DNA from: Pyricularia pennisetigena
Taxonomy: Eukaryota > Ascomycota > Sordariomycetes > Magnaporthales > Pyriculariaceae
Length of the DNA stretch: 64,000 nt
Direction: 5' to 3'
Assembly: GCF_004337985.1 (NCBI RefSeq)
Contig: NC_043742.1
Coordinates: forward strand, 854,176-918,175
Shown here: in pieces, positions 12,560-24,340 of the stretch
Layout of the letters: each line of letters starts with the position of its first letter
Numbering within the stretch: the stretch's first letter is position 1
Program-made: the position numbers and the translations under genes
The notes under the pieces: model-generated
Told to the model about the DNA's origin: nothing
Seen by the model: only the letters and a program-made list of their open reading frames with translations
The model's database searches: none

Positions 12560-13530
12560 TGGATAATTATAATATAAAAAGGAGCCCGGATAAAAAAATA
12601 ACCCAATATTTTAAAGATTTGGAAAATCACGACGCGGATAATGCAATTATTTTGGAATTAAATTTTGCACGGTTAGACCGTTTTACATTAAAAAGTTATT
12701 CGGATGTAACCGGAATCCCCTGAAATTTTCCCCCTATTTTTAATGATAATAATAATGATTAAAATGATGCCGATATAAGTTTCGGCGATAGTAAATTTGC
12801 CCCCGCCCCCGTCGATTATAATAACGATAATATTCATATGGGGGAAAACCATAATTAATCTGCCCCCGCGTCCGCTAATAAAGGTAATCATAATATTAAT
12901 ATGGACGATAATTATAACGAATTTGCCCCGGATTTAAATAATTGCCAATTGCAAATTTTTTAATATTTGTTTGAACTATTTACCCGCGTATTGTCCCCGC
13001 CACCAAAGGACCCCAGAAACCGGTTTTTTGCATTATAACCGAAAATTATTATTAACCCGGTACCCGCGCCATTAAATAAACCGCCGGTAACCCGTATATA
13101 TAAAATTACCACCGTTTGGACAATTAAAATCAATTTTATTTCGGTATCGCGGACGTAACCCAAATTTAATTCGGAGCCAAATAATGGACCAATAAGCTTC
13201 GTGTAACCCAAGAGTTATTTCCCATTTTATAGAAATACGGATTTCCTGGATTATTTGCCCGTCCCGTTATAGAAGGATTTTTAATTGGGTAAAAATTAAT
13301 CCATATCGGCGATAATTATTATAATTTGGCGTAGGGAAAGGAATACGAATATTGTTAACATGGTTCGCATTATACCCTATTTGGGTTATATTAATTGTTT
13401 TAAAGTTAATAATAATACTAATCCGGCCGCCTGGTTCGGTCGCGGAAATAATATTTTCCGCAGTACACCCCAATCGCCCAAACTTTTAAGCGTTTTTAAT
13501 CCGTTGCTGACGTTGCCGTAGCAAAAACAC
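12560..13530 (+). pseudogene. Asn-rich unknown ORF, E1 copy
   Basis: The plus-strand reading from about 12574 is coherent, with few stops. A basic start (KRSPDKKITQYFKD) is followed by an acidic helix-like run and NFARLDRFTLKSYSDV. A low-complexity stretch rich in Asn/Asp follows, with repeated KFAPAPVD-like units, and then a C-terminal domain containing WFGRGNNIFR. I do not recognise the family. KKITQYF resembles the PCNA-binding (PIP) box pattern Q..I..[FY]F only loosely. The Gly-rich minus-strand ORFs over the same bases are mirror images of the PAPVD repeats. Confidence 0.45.
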
Positions 13531-14639
13531 GCGTTAATGGACAAGTTTTAGTATATTATTTGAACAGTAATTCGTCGAATATACACGAGGTGATAATCGT
13601 ATTTAATTACGAAACGACAAATATTCTGGTATAATAGATTAATATAATAGGTTAAAGTTTTTTTTACTGGATTACGACAATTATTATAATCCCTATATTA
13701 ATATATTTTATTAATTTTTTATATTGTGACAATTAGTACAGTTTTTTACGTTTATATTGAATAATCATTGCTATAATACAATAATTGTTATAATTTGGCG
13801 TGTATCTAGTCAAACATTTTGTAATAACGGGTATAATTTTAACGGTTGGTTAATTCTTTTTTAATCGCCGACGTATTAGGGTTTTTAATATATTTTGAAG
13901 CAGATAGCCCCGGTAAATAAGTTAAGGGTAATAAAAGGCCCGTTTAGTAAAAAACCTTAATTTCCGTACCGGATATATTTAACGATAAAAATATTAAACT
14001 CATTTTCGATAATTTGGCAAATCGGCGTCGCCTACCCTTTATCCCCCCTGTATCCGCTAAAACGATATTAACCTTTTCGGGTTAAAGATATTCGCAAATG
14101 AATTTAAACCGGTTACAATTCACACAATTTTCGCCACGATATTAATTTACCTGCGGATAACAACCACCCGACCTGATTTTAAAAACGGCGATTTGAGGTT
14201 TAAAACCGTTAACCCTGGATAATATATATATAACGGTTATTATATCGACGATTGGTTTGAAGTTTGCTATTATTTGCTTTATTTTGTTTTTCGCTGGTAG
14301 GGAAAAGTCGTTATTGGAGATAAGGAAAATTTTAACGATTTTGGTGAAAATTACCGTAACTTTTTTAATTTTAATATCGAATAATTTTCCACCCTATTCA
14401 TTATCGTTGATTATATAATTATCGCCGATAACGTTATCGCTTCAAATACTTGCATTGAGTGCAATTTTAATATAGTTTAATTGCCCGTTCGCGAACCGAC
14501 CAAACCATCGACGTCGCTAATATTGTTAGTTTTAACCGCGTTTGTTATTATAGAACGATAATAATATTTGCCATCGATACCTGGTCCCGTTTCAAACCTA
14601 TTAAGGTCGGACGGTTTAAAAAAAAAACTTGCAAATTAA

Positions 14640-15870
14640 ATTTAAATGCACCTATTGGATTTGTTAACATTTGAGGGTATTTTTAATAATTTGTACGACG
14701 AGGGGCGGTTTTATCGTCCTATTTTTACCAAATTTAAAATAAAAATTACCGAATTTTATCCCAAGTTTTTTGGCAATAATCAACAAAATAATTTCGTTAA
14801 TTTTATGCAAACCCAGTCCACCATCGCCGATCAATTTGCTAATATAAACCGCGCAAAAAAGGAAATTTTCGAGGACGCCCGCGAAAAGGTCTTAGCGGTT
14901 TTTTTGGGATACTATGCGTAATTTTGCACTTCAATTAAAGGTTATCCCTGGATTGGTTATCTTTTTAATTCGGACGCGATTTAGGCCATTATAAAACATT
15001 TGCGCCTTTTTTAAAATATTTTGCCTGTCGACGGTTTGAATACCGATAGTAAGATCGGTTTTAAATATAAAATAATTAAAGGCAAATATTTTTGGTCTAA
15101 CTGGGATATACCTGATGCTCCTTTTAGTCGTTATTGGTCACCTTATCAAATGGTTGGTAAATTATATATATATATATATATATATATAGTATCCCTAATA
15201 ATTGTGATCCTTGTTACAATTTTGCCTTTATTTTTGTGATTATCGTTACAATCCTACCCCTATCTTTACAATTATTATTTTAATCTTGCCGCTATGTTTG
15301 TAATTGTTATCATAATCTCACCCCTATTTTTGTGATTATTGTTACAATTTTTGTTTTTTATTAAATTAATTTCTTTTCGGTTTAAATACCTACATTTTAT
15401 TAAAGCTGGAGCAGTTAGTTTTTAAAAACTGGTTATTAGCTAATAAAATAGGTATAAGAAAAAAAACGATTATCTATTTTACGGCGATTTATATATGGTA
15501 TATCCGTTGCCAACACGACCGATTTATCCAAAATACCAACGGATATTTTCCTATTTTGATTTTCGTCCCAGCCAATTTTATTTCGCAGATATTTAAAAAA
15601 ATAATAACCAATCTCCCAGCCTTCGACGTCAAATATGATTATAGTTTAGCCGAGGTATGCGCTACTAATACCCCGCAAACGGTTGCTATTTTTACCTAAA
15701 CGCAATTTTACGATATATTAACCAAATTCACCGCCCGCAAATCTAATCCCAAATTTACGGGTATGGTTATTATTATTTTTTATTCGACATTTTTAGTCCG
15801 AAAAATTAAGCAGTTGGACGAAATCCATAACGCGGAAAAGGTGTTTAACCTATAATGTATGAATAAGATT
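14640..15870 (+). pseudogene. SNF2-type helicase relic, N-terminal part, E1 copy
   Basis: The open stretch 14646-14921 (MHLLDLLTF...FYRPIFTKFK) and the downstream reading to 15860 are collinear with 38636-39795 of E2. The segment from 15400 contains the ATPase start, including the position of motif I and ILIFVPANF (motif Ia). Between the N-terminal extension and motif I lies an AT microsatellite and a minisatellite (15160-15360) that I interpret as intronic. The gene is cut by the copia insertion at 15915. Confidence 0.6.
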
Positions 15871-15915
15871 GTCAATTCCAATTTTTAGCAATGCCCCCCC
15901 GACGTCGATAATTTC

Positions 15916-16467
15916 TGTTAATTATATGCGTTATTTGGCATGTAATGGGTCCACTTTTTTTTGTATATAAGCCAGAATAGATAGTGCCGAAGTGGGGTTG
16001 TTGGGGTTGTCGGATTTTCCGCTATATGTGTTGCAGGAGTTGCGATTCAAAGTCAGCGAATGGGGCTTCACCCTGTACCGGGTTTAATACCCACCCTGCA
16101 TTTACGAGTCAGCTACCCTGTACCGCGTTGAAATTTTCACAAAATCAGCAAATTAGTGCGAACCCAGAGATGGTTTGTATGGAAATGAGGGTGTTTTTTC
16201 AACAACGCATACAAAATAGTTTTTCGGAAAATCTTGTGAGGCACCGGAACCCTTTGCGGGGTGCGGACCCGCACTTCGATATCGGAAAATATATAAGGGA
16301 GATAAAGCAAAGTTTCCCCCACCAATAAATCAAATCTATTAATCCCAAAATTAATAAACAATTTAATGTATTTAAACCCTGTAATTACAGGTTTTTACAA
16401 TACAATTAATACCACGCCGCATTTAAGTTAATGCCTAAACCCTCGCTAGCAACCCATATTGTTCACA
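15916..16467 (+). repeat. copia LTR L2 (5' LTR of copy B)
   Basis: 552 bp, starting TGTTAATTATATGCG and ending CATATTGTTCACA. It contains the same TATA-like GTATATAAGCC as the other LTR copies, about 50 bp from the start. It is inserted in E1 next to CGACGTCGATAATTTC. Confidence 0.9.
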
Positions 16468-16481
16468 GGTTATAAGCCCGG
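16468..16481 (+). other. primer binding site, tRNA-iMet anticodon half
   Basis: GGTTATAAGCCCGG directly follows the 5' LTR. The reverse complement reads GGGCTTATAACC, one transition away from the anticodon-arm segment GGGCTCATAACC of eukaryotic initiator tRNA-Met. Drosophila copia and yeast Ty5 are known to be primed by this internal half of tRNA-iMet rather than by the 3' CCA end. The mismatch is of the RIP type. Confidence 0.65.
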
Positions 16482-17278
16482 AAAGGTTTTAGTTTATGCA
16501 CTAAAGTGCATTTTATATCGCTGAAAAGCCCGAAACTTAGGCTTTATTTTGGTTATTATCGCATTTTTACAACACGTATATTAACGGAAATATTGCTGTT
16601 TTTGTGCGAATTGTTGGTTTTAGGCGCTAATTTAGCACTTAACCCCCTGTATTTACCATGGGGATCGCTAAAAATTAGCGTTCGACTCAGGTTTTTTCAA
16701 GTACTGCAGCGATCGCTTGCATTGCAAATCCAAAAATTTTGGTGTGGTTTTTGTGGATCGTGCACGCCACTGTAATTGGCTCCAATTTTTGATAGGGTTT
16801 ACGCTAGCCAATTAAGGCCAAAAGCCCCTGTATTCGTTGGCAGTAACCCACAAAATTTTAATGCGTTTAATAGGGTTTACAATAACCTATAAACCCATTA
16901 GCGGAATTACGTTCATTGGTTCGTTACCCTACACGATACCCTGCAGTTTACCCTGCACCCATTTAACGAATTAAATTCGTTACGTGCATTTGGATTGGTA
17001 CAAATACCAGGGCAACCACTAATTGCGGATTTTAGGGATTCCAACCCTGTATTTTAGTGGATTTTAACCATTGAAAATAGCAATAAACCTTATAATTGGC
17101 AATTACAGGCCTATACCCGTTCAAAGGCAAACAGTATAGCAGATCCTAAATTAAATAAGGTATTTACCCGTAAGCGATCAGGTTAGTTAATTATAACTAT
17201 AAATCAGCGATTTGCAATTATAATTAAAATTAATCTACAACGGAAAGCAACCCTATATCGGGCCTTCCAGGCCCAATG
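16482..17278. other. copia 5' leader, non-coding
   Basis: About 800 bp between the primer site and the first gag-like sequence. The open frame at 16506-16775 has no copia similarity and no counterpart in other copies in this window, so I treat it as leader sequence. Confidence 0.5.
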
Positions 17279-18354
17279 CTAACGAATAAAGGATTCAAAC
17301 CCAACCCAAACGAAGTTTTAACCGCTAAATTGCAGGCCCAAAACCCGCAATTAAAAGCGTTAACTACGCAAATGGATTAATTGTAAAGGACAATTTAACA
17401 GTTAACTGCCCTATTAACCCTGAAAAGCGGTAAGTCCACTAATTAAGATGGTAATTTGGATATAAAACCAACTACCGCTGCCGCACCCTTTCATCCACCC
17501 AGTAACCTAATTTTAAATAACGGGATAGGTAAAAAACTATTGAAACGGGTATTTTCCTTCCCCGAAAATTGTGAATAAATAATGGTTGGGAATTATGATT
17601 TATGGAAATAGGCGCTAACAGTACAATTTAGGGCTGTAAAAGCAGCGGAATTTATTTCCAACCCCGAAATTGGTTATACCCCTCCGGAATACGAGCAACC
17701 AAATTTATCATTGCTTATAAAAAACAGCTTAACCAAAAAACCTTTAAAATCCATTGCATGGCATTCTAACCCCGTAACGGCTTATAGAACCATGGAAAAT
17801 AACTATTTCGGTACGCCCGAAACCAATCGAAATTCACTATATTGGGAATTCCACGTTTTAAATTTTTAGAAATTTAAAGGATTAATACCTGAATTTAACA
17901 ACCGTTTTGACTTATTAGTAGCTAAAATAACGAAAACTAACGTGCAAATTAACCCCGTAAACGTGCGAAATCAATATTTACGGGCCCTGGAGGGTGTATT
18001 CCTTATTTGGACCGAACGCCAACGCAATACCCAACGGGCTTTGCAGGTTATAGGCCAAAATTCGGAAAAGTTAAATTTGCAATACCTTATGGCGGACGTT
18101 ATATCCAGAAATTCGATTTCGGGCTCTACAACGGCTAAAGTTGCTAATTGTGGGTCTAAAGGCAAACAAACGGGTAAAAAGAACGCTAAAAAGGGCGTTA
18201 AAAAAACACGGGCAGGAAACCACTTGTCAATCACGAAATTAGGGTAATAAAAACTCTAATTCGGATTCTGCTTTTACACAAAATATTAAATCCTCCAATT
18301 CCAGCGAATAAACCGTTGGAACGTCCATAGTTTCTAAGGACTTCGAGTTATTTA
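17279..18354 (+). pseudogene. copia gag, copy B
   Basis: Capsid-like N-terminal part of the polyprotein. The clearest open stretch is 17942-18247, which reads MQINPVNVRNQYLRALEG and ends in a Lys-rich tail (KGKQTGKKNAKKGVKKTRAG) that would bind RNA. I see no CCHC zinc knuckle. The frame resumes as SKDFELF up to the T1 insertion at 18355 and continues after it at 19013. An inverted copy of gag lies at 27231-27998. Confidence 0.65.
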
Positions 18355-19012
18355 TGTGAGGAGGTTACGAGATAGAATAAGCTTAATCTTGAACGCGGGG
18401 AAAAGTGGATCACGTATAAGGCTGATGGAACGTTGAAATGGCAGATAACCGTCTGCTAGCGGGTAATAGAGATGATATATTGTTGTTGCACAATCGATTC
18501 GTTGAATCGTTGAATCGATAAAGGTATGAAGGTGATGAATCTAAGGCTAAGTTATGAATTACGTGTTCGAATCCGTAGGTGCAGATCTTCGATCCGGATA
18601 TCCGGAATGCTGGGTCACGTCACATGATTTGGCCTTATTTATGTGACTGACCTGCCGACCTATTGAGCCTAACGGCCCATTAAGCCTAACGGGCTATTGT
18701 GCTTATGCATGCACAGAAAATCTGCGACCACAACGGGATTCGAACCCACGCACTTCAACGTATATATAATATAGATTATGGTACGTGCATTATACCACTA
18801 AGCTAGATTAAATATGACGTATTTGTTTTGTTGTTGAAACTATGAACAAAGACGTGATATATAAAGCTTTGTGTGTATAAACGCGTCTACGTTTTATTTG
18901 TTATTTATTTATTTATTCGATGCAGGGTGACTAATAAAATTAGCCCGTGCTAGCCGTTATAAAATAATGCAGGGTAGCTAATATAATGAGCCCTGCGCTA
19001 GCCATGTTCATA
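18355..19012 (-). mobile_element. T1: 658-bp TG..CA element with tRNA-like module, in copia gag-protease
   Basis: It is bounded by perfect 5-bp duplications ATTTA (18350-18354 and 19013-19017). Read on the minus strand it starts TATGAACATGGC (TGTGAAC in the other copies) and ends CGTAACCTCCTCACA. It is nearly identical to T2 and T3, and much less mutated than the copia around it. TG/CA ends and a 5-bp duplication are retrovirus-like-integrase features, so it resembles a solo LTR or a TRIM rather than a classical SINE. Confidence 0.85.
18723..18812 (-). other. tRNA-like module of T1
   Basis: Read on the minus strand: an A-box-like TAGCTTAGTGGTATAATGC, then about 45 bp including an AT-rich stretch flanked by ACGT/ACGT, then the perfect B-box GGTTCGAATCC and GTTGTGGTCGCA. 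The 5' acceptor half does not pair with TGTGGTC and the U33 position is not U, so it is not a working tRNA. A pol III internal promoter remains plausible. Confidence 0.6.
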
Positions 19013-19980
19013 ATTTATGGGTTTAAATCCAGGTAACGTTAACGAATGCGCAACGTATAACGCCCTGGAACAGGAAATTTATTCCGCTATTAGCCGAATT
19101 ATAGAATTACGCTCGGATTCGGATTCGAAAACCGATGCCGATAAAACGTTAAAACCACAAGTTTTAACAGTTAATTTTAAGGCTAAAACAAAACCTGGAC
19201 ACGGCGTAAAAAGGACCCCTATATTTGGAAAACTAAGTTATTTTATCCTGTACGATACAGGTAACATGCACCATATTTTTGCAAATAAGCAATTTTTTAC
19301 CGATTATAGCCCGGTTTTATAGTCGAAATTGGTACAGAAAATGACCCTATTAAACCTGTAGGCACCGAAACGGTGAAAATACAGGTCCGTTACGGCCAAA
19401 AAACTGACGAATTTAGAAAGGTTACGTTAAATAACGTTCTATATATCCCCCCGTTTGGAATAAATATCGTTGATAACTTTAAACAGTATAATATAGGGGG
19501 CGTTTTATTAAAAATCTCCCTGTACGATAAGGATCGTAAGGCGTGGGGACGTTTAAATACTATTAAACATTCGTTTTATTTAAAGGTTAAAAGGTACAAT
19601 ATCCTTGTTCAAAATAACGTTATTTCGAATTACGCCTATATAATAGCTAAGTATAACACCGTTTTTAGCATGGCCTTACAGGGGGTTTTAAAGGGTTACG
19701 CAACCCAGTTGGAGATAAAACAAAATAATATAAACCCCGAAAATTGCGAAAATTATAAAATTTACACCGATTCGGAACCGGAAAAAAATACGGTAACGGA
19801 AAAGCCAAATCCCGAACAAAATACGGAAATAACCGTAAGTTCACCTGCAACGCAAAAATCTAGCGGTAAAAACCCTGAAAATCCACGTAAAATTGGGCCC
19901 CGCAGGCCCGGCACACCGCTAAATAACCGTTTTATGCAACCTAATACAAAAGGGACTATTCCCGAAATAAAGGGGGTTTC
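19013..19980 (+). pseudogene. copia protease and linker, copy B
   Basis: Aspartic protease of the polyprotein. LSYFILYDTGNMHHIFANKQFF (split here: LSYFILYDTG, then NMHHIFANKQ) has the catalytic DTG. In copia proteases this is normally D-[ST]-G followed by a hydrophobic and a His, as here. It is preceded by gag C-terminal sequence restored in frame by the T1 target site. A stop at 19321 breaks the frame, which resumes at 19373-19999 through LNNVLYIPPFGINIV, the usual copia protease C-terminal block, into the integrase linker. Confidence 0.75.
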
Positions 19981-20159
19981 CCATATAAGAAATCCGTAAT
20001 CAAAACCTCTTTTATTATCGGATTTAAAGCAGGTCCCTGTATATTACCTCCCTTTAAAGCTAAAACGAACTACGGACGGCTGGTTAACCCCTAAAGGAAA
20101 CGGAATTACAGGTAATTATAACGAAATTTAGGCCCCAAAAACCCTGTTTCAATACAGGC

Positions 20160-21010
20160 GTTTGGGGCATATAAGGTTATTATTGCTAAAAATAACCGCT
20201 AAAATTACAAAAGATTTACCTAATTTCGACAAAATTAGGATAATTACCTATATTGCTTGTATTAAAGCCATTTTTGTTAGGGGTACAAATAAAGTCGCAC
20301 TCTTTACAACCCCTAAAATTTTCGATTTTATAAAAGGTAATACAGTAATTCTTAAACTTAATCCTTATAATAGAAAACCCGTGTTTTTGTTATTAGTGGA
20401 CCAAAAATCACGTTTTCGGTGGTTTATCCCATTAAAAAATAAAGCCGGACCTACGGTTTTAATGGTTCTTAAAGGCTTTTTTAGGGTTTTAAAAACTACG
20501 TACGGGCGTTACCCCCTCAATTTTCACTTTAATGGGGGGCACGAAGTTAATACAAACCTTTAAAATTGTTTTACAAATAAAAGTGTTAATTTTAGCATTT
20601 TGAATCCTTATAACCACGGTTAAAACGGATTAACGGAACGGTCCGTTAATGTTATTTTGGATAGGCTTCGGTTTACTATTATAACGGCGGGTTTACCATT
20701 ATATTTATAATATTATTTACTATTTGCCGTGGTTAATTTAATTAACCGTCTAGCGGCAATTAATAGGGATTTAACATTTTACGAGGAATTTTATTCCAAA
20801 TTCCAACCTGTCTTACCGCACAAACCCAATTTAGGGCATTTCCGGGTTATTAATACTGTATACCAGGTTAATATTCCGTTGGAAAAACGCCAAAAATTTA
20901 ATAAATTGGCTCCCCGCACCGAAACGGTGAAATCTGACCCATTTATTAAATTTCACAGCGTTGGATTACGCACCCGCTAAACGGGCCGTATACAAAACCC
21001 TTACCGTCTA
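20160..21010 (+). pseudogene. copia integrase, copy B
   Basis: The open stretch 20162-20563 covers the integrase core: FLLLVDQKSRFRW keeps the first catalytic Asp, while the second block reads NFHFNGGHE, with Asn where copies A and D have Asp. The C-terminal part continues at 20729-20980 (VNLINRLAAINRDL) after stops. The lesion pattern differs from copy A, so the copies decayed independently. Confidence 0.75.
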
Positions 21011-22023
21011 AGTTATAAACGGTATTACCGCTCGAAGTTTGGCTATTCCAGGGAAAACGTTACAAATAATAAAAGGGGAAAATAAACATTTAAAGGGGGA
21101 TTTTAATTTTAAATTTGGAAACGAAATCAATAACGTTCCAGCGGATAATTACCCCCTAAAAAACCCCGAAAATACAGGGTATTTACCACCTGTTACAGGG
21201 TATTGAGCACCTGTTACAGGGCAGTTACCACCCGTTACAGGGTATTTAAACCCTGAAAATACAGTGCCCGCCAGGCCTGTATAGCCTACCGTTCGCTTCC
21301 CAGAGCTTATAACGGTAACGGTACCGAACCCAGTATTTAAAACAACGGAAATTCCGGTGTTTTTAATATTAAAGATATATATTATGGAATTAAATTCGCA
21401 ATTCGAAAACCCAAATTCAATGGACATAAATTGCGTGCATTATTTTTGTTTTTAAACCCTAAAAGAACTAAAGAAAAAACCCATCAAAAACGGTAAACCA
21501 AATAATTACTAACAGGCCTTAAATAACCCTAAAAATACTAAATAGTTAGCTGTTCTAACGTTTAAACTCGACCAGATCGTTACTGCAAAAACTTTCCGTT
21601 TGATTCCTAACATTAAAATGCCTATAAACCAGAAACTCGTTTTTACCCGGCCGGTATTTAAATTAAAAGAGGATAGAAATAATAAACCTATAAAATTTAA
21701 GACTAGGTTTGGTATTAAGGGTTTTTTATACGTCGAAAACCTAAATTAAATCGAAACTTTTGCTAACACTAGTATATTACCTATTTGGCGTACATTGTCA
21801 GCTATAGCTAATACATAAAATTGGGAAATAAAATAGATCGATTTAACAGTGCGTTTTTAAATAACAACCTTACCGACGTAAATATATATTTGCAAATTCC
21901 AAACGGTTTTAACGAATAGGCCAAAATTTGTAACCTTATTACCGCTCAAATTTTAATGGAAATGGGTTATAATCCGAAAACTCGCAGGTTTTACAGTTGG
22001 AAAAGGCGCTATACGGTTTAAAA

Positions 22024-22679
22024 TGTGAACATGGCTAGCGCAGGGCTTATCATATTAGCTACCCTGCATTATCTCATAACGGCTAGCACGGGCTAATTCT
22101 ATTAGTCACCCTGCATCGATCAAATAAATAAATAACAAATAAAACGTATACGCGTTTATACACACAAAGCTTTATATATCACGTCTTTGTTCATAGTTTC
22201 AACAACAAAACGAATACGTCATATTTAATTTAGCTTAGTGGTATAATGCACGTACCATAATCTATATTATATATACGTTGAAGTGCGTGGGTTCGAATCC
22301 CGTTGTGGTCGCAGATTTTCTGTGCATGCATAAGCACAATAGCCCGTTAGGCTCAATGGGCCGTTAGGCTCAATAGGTCGGCAGGTTAGTCACATGAATA
22401 AGGCCAAATCATGTGACGTGACCCCGCATTCCGGACATCCGGATCGAAGATCTGCACCTACGGATTCGAACACGTAATTCATAACTTAGCCTCAGATTCA
22501 TCACCTTCATAACCTTCATCGATTCAACGATTCAACGAATCGATTGTGCAACAATATATTATCTCTATTACCCGCTAGCAGACGGTTATCTGCCATTTCA
22601 ACGTTCCATCAGCCTTATACGTGATCCACTTTTCCCCGCGTTCAAGATTAAGCTTATTCTATCTCGTAACCTCCTCACA
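22024..22679 (+). mobile_element. T2: 656-bp TG..CA element with tRNA-like module, in copia RT
   Basis: It starts TGTGAACATGGC and ends CCTCCTCACA. It is flanked by perfect 5-bp duplications TAAAA (22019-22023, 22680-22684), and the empty site is visible in copy A near 2574 (GGTTTGAAACAGGG). The first ~100 bp hold two imperfect ~50-bp repeats, each beginning GGCTAGC and ending CACCCTGCAT or CTACCCTGCAT. The tRNA-like module is at 22224-22313. Confidence 0.85.
22224..22313 (+). other. tRNA-like module of T2
   Basis: A-box-like TAGCTTAGTGGTATAATGC from 22231 and perfect B-box GGTTCGAATCC ending at 22300, followed by GTTGTGGTCGCA. It is the same as in T1 and T3. It is not a standard cloverleaf, because the acceptor halves do not pair. 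Confidence 0.6.
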
Positions 22680-23109
22680 TAAAACAGGGTCCAAAAAAAT
22701 GTACAACAAGCTTAAAACCCTATTTTTCAAAAATGGTTTTAAACCATTAATCTCCAATGCCGCTATCTTTGATAACGTTAAATCCAAGCATTTTATCGTT
22801 ACCTTTGTAAAAGATCACCTGCTAATAGGTCCTAAATTGCAATATATTTAGGATTTAAAAACCCGTTTTAATAAAATATACGCGTTGGAAAATAAGGGCC
22901 CTACAGCCTATTTTTTAAACGTTCAAATCATAAAGGATAGGTCTAAGCGCCTGATTTGGCTCCATTAAAGTCAATATATAAAGGAAATATTAGCAACGCC
23001 CAGATAACCTAATCTCAAACATATATTTACTCCTCTGTAACCGGGTGTATTAAAATATAGGGGGTGTAAACCCGTAAATGCGCTAAAAACCAAATTATTA
23101 CAGCGTATT

Positions 23110-23811
23110 ATCGGCATTTTAATGTATTTAATGCTATTAACGCGCCCGGATATCGGTTTTACGGTTTAGTGGCTTTCACGTTTTTTGATAAAAATTACTA
23201 TAATCCATTTAACGGCAATTAAAAACCTATTACGTTTTTTAACGGGTATTAAATCTTTATTTATTAGTTACGGATATAAAGTATTTAAAGCCGAATTATT
23301 ACCCAATTTTCTAATAAGGGGTTTTAAAAGCCTTCAATTACTGGGTTTTAGTGATAACGATTTTGCCGGGGTAAAAGAAATTTCAAAATCCACTTACGGG
23401 TATTTATAAACCTTATTTGGGGGCCCTATAACGTGGAAATGCAAAAAAGTTAATATTGTAGCTTTAAACATTCCAAAAACCGAAACCGATGTTTTGGCGG
23501 AAGCTTTGCGTAAAGCACAATGGTTTAAAAACCTATCTATAAAGATTGGACTACCTATAAAAGGTTTTATTGCAATATTTGGAAATAATACAAACTTTAT
23601 AATTAACGCATATTACCCTACGTACCACCAACGTATTAAATATACGTTATTAAAATTTCATTACGTACGGGATTTAATGATAAAAGGATTAATAACCCTA
23701 AAATACCTGGAATTCAAACAGATGCCCGCTAATAGCCTAATAAAACCCCTAACGTTTCCAATTTACAAGGTTTTTGTAAAGTTTATAAGATTTAAACCCG
23801 TAAAAACTTAG
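23110..23811 (+). pseudogene. copia RNase H, copy B
   Basis: The open stretches 23185-23409 and 23494-23811 cover the domain. LLGFSDNDFAG holds the first acidic position, and the second block reads PKTETDVLAEAL. FGNNTNF has Asn in place of the Asp of copy A. A TAA separates the two stretches. Confidence 0.75.
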
Positions 23812-24340
23812 TTTTTACCTATCGAAGTTTAAGGTATTTAACTAATTCGTTAATTAATTACCCATTATATTTCCTTTATTTGCAAATATTGGGTTTTTGC
23901 GAGCCCAATACCGGCCGTATTACCCGAATTTACTCTGCACAGGTTAATTAATAAACAATTTATACCAACCTTATACCAAAAGTTGAATTAAATTTGAAAA
24001 AGCTCGTATTTTGGGCGATTTACGCATTCGAAATACCTTATATAATATACCTAATTTAGACTATTACCAACGAACAGCCAAATTAATTACCTGGTTTAAT
24101 AATCAATTCCGTGGGTTGATATTTTATAAATCGGGGGTTTAAATCCGGGGGTTATTGAAAATTTTGTGGGTTTTTTTCAATTCGGGGGTTCGTCCATTGC
24201 GGGGGTTATAAATCGGTATTTAGGGCTTAACTATCCAGGGGGTTTTTATCGGGAATTCGAATCGGGTTGGGACAAAAAAGGGATTTTCTTTAAGGGTTTT
24301 ATTTTTATATATTTTTCTTTTCCGACTTTGTATAAATAAT

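Larger units (their letters stand above)
8498..15915 (+). mobile_element. E1: left half of a large TIR element, truncated by copia B
   Basis: It begins TAGTCTCAGGGC nine bases after the end of N1 and is collinear with 32404-39855 of E2 throughout. The differences are mostly C/T and G/A, as expected from RIP acting separately on two copies. It stops at 15915 where the 5' LTR of copia B starts. The corresponding right half (SNF2 C-terminal part, DUF6589-like gene and beta end) is not found in the window. Contents: alpha end, two-copy 184-bp repeat, RecQ-like relic, Asn-rich ORF and the N-terminal part of the SNF2-like relic. Confidence 0.85.
21430..22990 (+). pseudogene. copia reverse transcriptase, copy B, interrupted by T2
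   Basis: The RT sequence runs 21430-22023, is interrupted by T2 (22024-22679) and continues at 22680. The break falls in the conserved YGLKQGPKKW block. After T2 the frame reads KMYNKLKTLFFKNGF and FVKDHLLIG, in which the first Asp of the catalytic pair is replaced by Lys. Stops occur throughout the first part. Confidence 0.75.

Noticed and set aside
15160..15190. (AT)n run as a replication origin
   Set aside because: It is a simple microsatellite inside a presumed intron and is much shorter in the E2 copy.
22224..22313. A functional intron-containing tRNA gene
   Set aside because: A and B boxes are good, but the acceptor stem halves do not pair and the anticodon loop lacks U33. The same module is repeated in three mobile copies.
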